A DNA stretch of 64,000 nucleotides, from NCBI GenBank assembly GCA_021527695.1, contig JAKFAO010000014.1, positions 34,950-98,949 of the forward strand. Direction: 5' to 3'. This DNA comes from Naematelia aurantialba (Eukaryota > Basidiomycota > Tremellomycetes > Tremellales > Naemateliaceae). Below are positions 59,405 through 64,000 of this stretch, piece by piece (positions within the stretch are counted from its first letter, which is position 1; each line of letters opens with the position of its first letter). The position numbers were made by a program, and so were the translations under genes. The notes beneath the pieces are model-generated. The model saw only the letters and a list, made by a program, of their open reading frames with translations. It searched no databases and had not been told where the DNA came from.

Positions 59405-60164
59405 ATGAACAGCCAGAATTCTTCCACCGTCGGCAGGAACGAGTGGCAAATCAGTGCCGATGGCGCAGCTGTCTACCCCGAGGGGTGGCAGGGTGAGTGC
59501 GCTCGCCTCTGGCTTCTGGAACCTGACGACAACAGACCGCTTGGACCCGCAAACAACGGCCATCATGTACACTTTCCTGAGCCATTTGTCTGACCCCCAT
59601 GGCTTGGTGAGGCCCTTTGTCAAGGGCTGGCTGGGTGCCGAGCTGCCCATGCTGTGCAACACGCTGGAGTTTCTCAGCCACGCCACTGACCAACTCGGGG
59701 CGCATGCGAGGTCCCATGGCGTGCGGCTGGAGCAGCTGCACTGTGAGCTCCTGAGCAAGACCCTCCAGACGGGGTACGTCCAGTACCTCAAGGAGAGCTG
59801 CTGCCATTACCCTGGGGCGACTACGTTCTGCCACGACTGCGTCAGTGGAAGCTGCCTGATTTGTTCACGAAACTTGCCGCTCCTCGAATTCAAAACCACC
59901 AGCAGCCTGGGCGGGCCGCGGCTTCAGCCTGCAATCGAACGTCGCCAAGCTCGACAGTCTGCTGTCGTCAGCCGACTTGGGCCCGCGACCTGCGGGATGG
60001 CGAGAAACATAATGCGGATCGCGGGAAGAAACCGTGGAGGCAAGAAATCACCCCGACGGCAAGAACGACAATGGCAAGCGGCAAGAACGACAAGGCAAGT
60101 GGCAAGAACGACAAGGCGGGTGAGACAAGGCGGGTGGCAAGAACAAGGCGGGTGGCAAGAATGA
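59405..60164 (+). CDS. Unknown protein with helical core and basic tail
   Basis: Two exons with a clean 43-nt GT-AG intron: 59405-59492 and 59536-60164, about 238 residues. It begins MNSQNSSTVGRNEWQISADG. The core DRLDPQTTAIMYTFLSHLSDPHGLVRPFVKGWLGAELPMLCNTLEFLSH is helical and includes Cys residues; CCHYPGATTFCHDCVSGSCLIC contains a cluster of six cysteines that could bind metal. The tail is Arg/Gln/Lys-rich and partly built from a tandem repeat, so a further intron before the repeat and a different end (for example the frame to 60316) are possible. It loosely resembles the C-terminal region of the 58052 gene in helix pattern. No family recognised. Confidence 0.5.
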
Positions 60165-60172
60165 CAAGGGAG
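60060..60172 (+). repeat. GGCAAGAACGACAAGGC-type tandem repeat
   Basis: Five or six imperfect copies of a 17-18 nt unit GGCAAGAACGACAAGGC(GGGT), encoding Arg/Lys/Gln-rich repeats in every plus frame. It overlaps the 3' end of the 59405 gene. Confidence 0.8.
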
Positions 60173-60727
60173 TGGCTGGGGCCGCAGCGTGTTTGGTCTC
60201 CCGTGACGAGAAGCATGAGCTCAGCGATCAGGAGTGGCGAGAAGATTGCGTTTCAGGCCGTTACGATACTTACCGGAGGGATGCGCGGGAGACTGACGCA
60301 TCGGTGTGACCAGTGATGCACTCTTCCTTCGGTCTGAAGATTCTACCAGAGTGATGCCTGGATCGCCCAGTGTGAACATTCCCAGCGACGAGGCGCGACG
60401 CTGCATCCAAGGAGCGTCGACCTTTGTTCCGCTACTGCGTGTCAGCTCCAGACAAGGGATGCTTGGCCTTGGTACCGTCGTTCGGTGAGATGCAAAGCCT
60501 TGGGGAGCGTCCGAATCATCGTCCTTTGGCCCCACTTCCGAGCGGAGAGATAAAGTAGGACCGGAAAGGCCGTTTAGGCAGTGGCAACGGACGCTGTGCT
60601 CGCTTGCTCAATGGATGAGGACGGACTTTGCCATCCTGAATCCCGGCACAGAGATATAACGGGTGGCCTTCACGTCTCCCTCTGCATCCATTCCACTTCT
60701 TCTTCGCAATTCTACACGCCTCGCTAC

Positions 60728-61557
60728 ATGGATTCGAACCGGCCCGGAGGTAACGCAAACCACAGTCAGACTGAGAGACCCGGAAGTACCGGTCCTGGTC
60801 CTATCAGCGGGGGCCGCCGCCGTCCTCGAGCTCCTCGGTGAACCATACCTCCTCTGGTCACAGCCTTAGCTTGAACATCCCCGGTACTTCAGCAGGTACA
60901 AGAGCCTCGTCATCGCAGATGAGCTCACCCCGCGTCGGCTGGAACCAGCGTCCAGACGCCGTCTTCCACGGGCTCTGCCTCGTCACCTACCGGGCGCTCC
61001 ATTCATGATGCCTCCAGCGCAAGGAGCCGGGAACACACCCGACCGGCATCGACTGCGTCAAGACCATACGGGCGATACACTTCTTCACGGCGGAACTCAG
61101 GTATTCTCCACGGGGCCACCGAGCGGCAATCAAGGCGACCGCTCGACAGCCTCGGAGCGTCGGTTCCGTATCATCCCAGCCTGCAGCAGGACATGATGGA
61201 TCCTCACCGCCGTGCAGGCCCTGGGAGACACTTTGGCAGAGCATGTACTTGAGTCACCCGCCCAGGACGCAGCAGCCGCAGTCGTATTCGCAAGGCTCTC
61301 AATCGAATGCCGCCCAGCGGCCGGGCAGCACCTCATTTGGCAGGGGAGGGACACTGGCATTATACGGAACGATATCGCCAGCACCGACAGGACCGGTGAT
61401 TCTGACGATTGCCGTCAATGGCGAGTCATCGCGCGCGCCTGGAGTTCAGGTACAACAAGGCCATCAGGGATCATTCCACCCGAGGCCATCCCAAGAGGAC
61501 GGCCAAGGAGATTGGGATCAGGAAAGCGAAGGAGACGACGGATACGGTTCGCAATGA
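60728..61557 (+). CDS. Disordered Ser/Gly/Arg-rich protein, introns or frameshift unresolved
   Basis: Starts MDSNRPGGNANHSQTER at 60728 and continues to APR at a GTGAAC site near 60839. The next good stretch (about 60940-61250) reads in a frame with SSTGSASSPTGRSIHDASS and GRYTSSRRNSGILHG, ending MMDPHRRAGPGRHFGR. The final stretch (61243-61557) is in another frame, MYLSHPPRTQQPQSYSQG to EGDDGYGSQ. The change near 61240 has no obvious intron, so a one-base indel is possible. Composition resembles the protein at 62169 (Arg-rich start, acidic Asp/Glu/Gly/Tyr end). No domain recognised. Confidence 0.4.
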
Positions 61558-62168
61558 GTGGGGATGAACATGTCTTCCCGATCACCGAAATGCTACCCTT
61601 ACCTGGAGGATGCTCCGTTCAGTCTCCGTACGCCTGTCTAAGAGAATGTAGAGGTCTGGCTGGAATAAATGCTGTACCAGACAGAGACGGATACGCTACT
61701 CATCAATAGTCCGGTGTACTGTCAGTAGCGACTCGTAGCCTCTCGTCGTGACCGATACAGTTCCCGCGAATCCGCGCCGTCCTCGTGAAGTGGCGAAGAA
61801 TCTCTTCGCACGTCCTCAAACCTGCGTGGAGCTGAGAAGGGATGGGTATCCTTTCTCTTCCCCCTTCCCCCTTCGCTCTCACAAAGCGGTGCACGAGGTT
61901 CACCCGACCGGGAGACTGGGCTCTCCCACGTCAAGCTCGCTAGGGAACGCCTGTGCAACCTTGAAAGCCTTCTTTTTTCCCTCGATGGCGATGCGAAGCG
62001 TCTAAACGCCGCGTCGAGCTCAAAGGTGAATAATTCCTGTGCACGGCTACGAAGGCGCCCGTGTTATATAAGTGGAAACATGGGAAGACGCCACTGCTGC
62101 TGCATCGCCATCCCTGCGCACTGAGTACGCACTCGCCACACTTGACTCACGGAAACAAGTCTGTGCAG
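61558..62168. other. Intergenic region with TATA box
   Basis: TATATAAG at 62065-62072 lies 97 nt before ATG 62169. No gene recognised in the remainder. Confidence 0.45.
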
Positions 62169-63122
62169 ATGCCTCCGTCTCGTAGACGCCGCAATGGTAG
62201 GTACTCGACCAGCCGAAATTCTACGCCTACCACAGCGACCGGTGCGACCGGGGTGCCCAACCCTGATGGTTCGCTGGGTTTCAACTTTGGCTCCTATACT
62301 GTTTCGATTCCCGACCCCTCGAGGTCGTCCCTGATGGGGCCTCACCCCAGCTTACGCTGTCACTTCTCAAATATCTCCAGAAATATCCCTCCCAGGGGCA
62401 CGGGGGGAGCCACATGGGTGGGGAGCCGATCCACCCGTTCTGCTGGCGCCTCAATGGATGTTTCGTTCCATGCTAATCCTAGGCTGTACTCTGACAGTAC
62501 AGTGCCGATGGCTGGACCCAGCCAGCGTCGCAGTATGGGTTCCAGAGCTGGACCCAGCGGGTATCGCCGTTCGGGTCCGACAGCTGGCCCCAGCTCTCTT
62601 CGGCAGGGGAACTCACGCACGCGCTGCGACCAACAGGGAGGCCGGCTCCAACGTGGCCATAGGGTGAGATTTGCCAGTCCCCCTGATGCGGACACACAAC
62701 CTCGCGAGTTTGGCGCTCAAAACGATATGGCATGGGACGGTCCGAATCTAGGGTCTATGGAGTATCGGCCGTACGATTCCGGGCTTCGTCCACACGACAA
62801 TTCTTACCGATTACAAGAAGAATGGTCTGAGCTGGAGCGCGAAGACTACGAGCGATTTGCCGGCCGCAATGAGCCTCCGGGGTACTATGATGACCAATGG
62901 CAGGATCCGTATCCGACTGGTTATGAGGGGGGCGACGCTGAGCGAGATGAGCCAGAATACGATGCATACTGGGGCCCAGAGGACAATGCCAGCCCCTCCG
63001 ATGACGGTGGCCACTACGGTGGTCCCAGCGGTGATGGTGGGGGACGGGACTATGAGGATTTTGAGTACAATGAGGAGAGAGACAATGAGGAATACAATGA
63101 GGAGGGATACAATGAGGAATAA
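62169..63122 (+). CDS. Disordered protein with basic N-terminus and Asp/Glu/Tyr/Asn-repeat tail
   Basis: A single exon of 317 residues, TATA box 97 nt upstream. It begins MPPSRRRRNGRYSTSRNS. The middle has three imperfect MAGPSQRRSMG / RAGPSGYRRSG / TAGPSSLRQG repeats (Gly-Pro-Ser plus Arg) and GHRVRFASPP. The last 100 residues turn acidic and aromatic, ending in repeats of the type EEYNEE. Strong charge segregation (basic front, acidic end) suggests phase-separating or RNA-related behaviour, which is only inference. No domain, TM or signal peptide seen. Confidence 0.55.
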   Translation: MPPSRRRRNGRYSTSRNSTPTTATGATGVPNPDGSLGFNFGSYTVSIPDPSRSSLMGPHPSLRCHFSNISRNIPPRGTGGATWVGSRSTRSAGASMDVSFHANPRLYSDSTVPMAGPSQRRSMGSRAGPSGYRRSGPTAGPSSLRQGNSRTRCDQQGGRLQRGHRVRFASPPDADTQPREFGAQNDMAWDGPNLGSMEYRPYDSGLRPHDNSYRLQEEWSELEREDYERFAGRNEPPGYYDDQWQDPYPTGYEGGDAERDEPEYDAYWGPEDNASPSDDGGHYGGPSGDGGGRDYEDFEYNEERDNEEYNEEGYNEE

Positions 63123-63515
63123 CATAAGGGATGCAATGGGCCGGAATGCAATTGATGTCTCTTACAACTGAGAAGGAGCAGAAGGAAAGGACGGAAGAGA
63201 AGAGGAGCAGGATTTTCATCTGTATGAAGAGTACGGGAAGGAGGGAGGAGCGTGCGGACTAGACACCTACAGCCAAGTCTCGGAGTCCTCAGCACCGCTC
63301 ATTTGCATTCAACGAGACATCAACCATGACGAGGTGTTACAAGATGCATATGCACAGGAATACGTGACATGACCACATCTTGACGTCTGTATACATATGA
63401 TAAAGCTGCAAGACGAAATGTATATATGCACAGCAACAAGACCATCGACATATGGATGTCTACACGTCACTACAAGAGCAGGGGATATGGGGCAGCCAGG
63501 AACGGACAGCTCCCA
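63123..63515. other. Convergent intergenic region
   Basis: 3' ends of the disordered gene (plus) and the partial gene at the right edge (minus). Nothing else recognised. Confidence 0.35.
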
Positions 63516-64000
63516 TCAAGTGGACGTCAAGCTCGGATAATGGAGTGAAGGTGAGGCGGACGTCAAGCTCGGATAATGGAATGAAGGTGATGTGGGTCGT
63601 GATTCTTTGAATGTGAGGATGTGGGCATGCAGTGGCTGGACGTCTCGGGTATCGTAAACCTGGTCGTCCGGGTCGTGGAATATGCAGTGTATCGTATCAT
63701 TCGTTATCATTGCCAATCGTGAGGGCTATAACAGCTCCATCGCGAGGAATCATTCGGTCTCATCTACTCGATTAGGACCGGCCCGCCTATTGTCTCACGA
63801 GGCATACGAGCGACTCACCAATGACAATCTCGTCGCTGTCCCTTTCCGAGTGGTCTCCAGCAAGTCGGTCTTGCTCCGAGTCGTCCTCGTCGATGCTTTC
63901 CCCCGTGTCGCTTTCACCAGTCGTCGCGGTGACTTCCTGGGCGAGACGGCTCCTGCCTCTCCAACGACCAGCAAAGGCGGTCCTTGCGCCAGCCACGCCC
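63516..64000 (-). CDS. Partial gene at right edge, acidic protein, 5' end outside the window
   Basis: Tentative. The frame entering from the right edge reads Arg/Gly then an acidic run (TGESDTGESIDEDDSEQD) to DEIVIG, where a GTGAGT donor follows near 63820. A possible next exon after acceptor GACCAG near 63658 gives VYDTRDVQPLHAHILTFKES and ends at 63516 with two copies of a HYPSLTS repeat. The two halves are joined only by inference. No family recognised. Confidence 0.35.
63521..63592. repeat. Two-copy 33-36 bp direct repeat
   Basis: GGACGTCAAGCTCGGATAAT occurs twice (around 63521 and 63560) with conserved flanking TGGARTGAAGGTGA. In the minus frame it encodes duplicated HYPSLTS segments. 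Confidence 0.8.

Noticed and set aside
60725..60745. GGATTCGAACC resembling a tRNA T-arm on the minus strand
   Set aside because: Flanking bases do not form a T-stem or acceptor stem, and it lies at the start of a coding frame.

Overview
The window looks like nuclear DNA of a basidiomycete yeast or filamentous fungus. Genes are intron-dense, with many 42-100 nt GT-AG introns and TNCTAAC/CTGAC-like branch points. Coding DNA is GC-rich, and the protein set (Rab, Exo70, HAC1/HXL1-type bZIP, PDR transporter, Zn2Cys6 factors) is fungal. The HXL1-type factor and the style of the genes point to Tremellomycetes, possibly Trichosporonales; this placement is inference from sequence alone. I saw no rRNA, convincing tRNA, transposon, CRISPR array or bacterial operon.

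Layout. 0-9.5 kb: GT71 mannosyltransferase (5' end possibly outside), a Rab2/Rab4-type GTPase with huge intronic repeats, a ferric-reductase-like flavocytochrome, and an Arg/Ser-rich protein predicted to end in a membrane anchor after splicing. 10-15 kb: a DHA1-type MFS exporter convergent with a CTF1/FarA-like Zn2Cys6 regulator. 15-19 kb: two long disordered proteins. 19-24 kb: S-adenosylhomocysteinase (SAH1) divergent from exocyst EXO70. 24-27 kb: a Ser-rich small protein and a DUF1275 membrane protein. 27-34 kb: two MFS sugar transporters in tandem on the minus strand. 34-40.5 kb: a full-size PDR/ABCG transporter. 41-47 kb: an SSU1-like sulfite/anion exporter followed by a second Zn2Cys6 regulator. 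47-52 kb: two poorly known proteins and a kelch-repeat protein. 52.5-54 kb: a HAC1/XBP1/HXL1-type bZIP factor, divergent from a multi-TM protein at 54.7-56.7 kb. 57-64 kb: lineage-specific, mostly disordered genes, plus a partial gene at the right edge.

The most striking observation is in the bZIP gene. A 50-nt segment (52944..52895, minus strand) is bounded by two CNGCNGN loop motifs of the Ire1 type, the first inside a perfect 7-bp stem. Removing it shifts the frame and replaces a basic tail with a long acidic, Trp-containing C-terminus. That is the architecture of an unfolded-protein-response mRNA spliced by Ire1.

Other themes: sense-strand polypyrimidine repeats recur in introns of unrelated genes; several introns are multiples of three and stop-free, so retained forms stay open (extreme in the Rab gene); there is a GC-AG intron inside the ABC signature motif and a start-codon-only first exon in SAH1; TATA boxes recur about 85-135 bp before start codons; and CACGTG sites occur upstream of the two sulfur-linked genes (SAH1 and the SSU1-like gene). 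Exon boundaries were read by eye from splice sites and family knowledge; where the frame could not be closed, this is stated.
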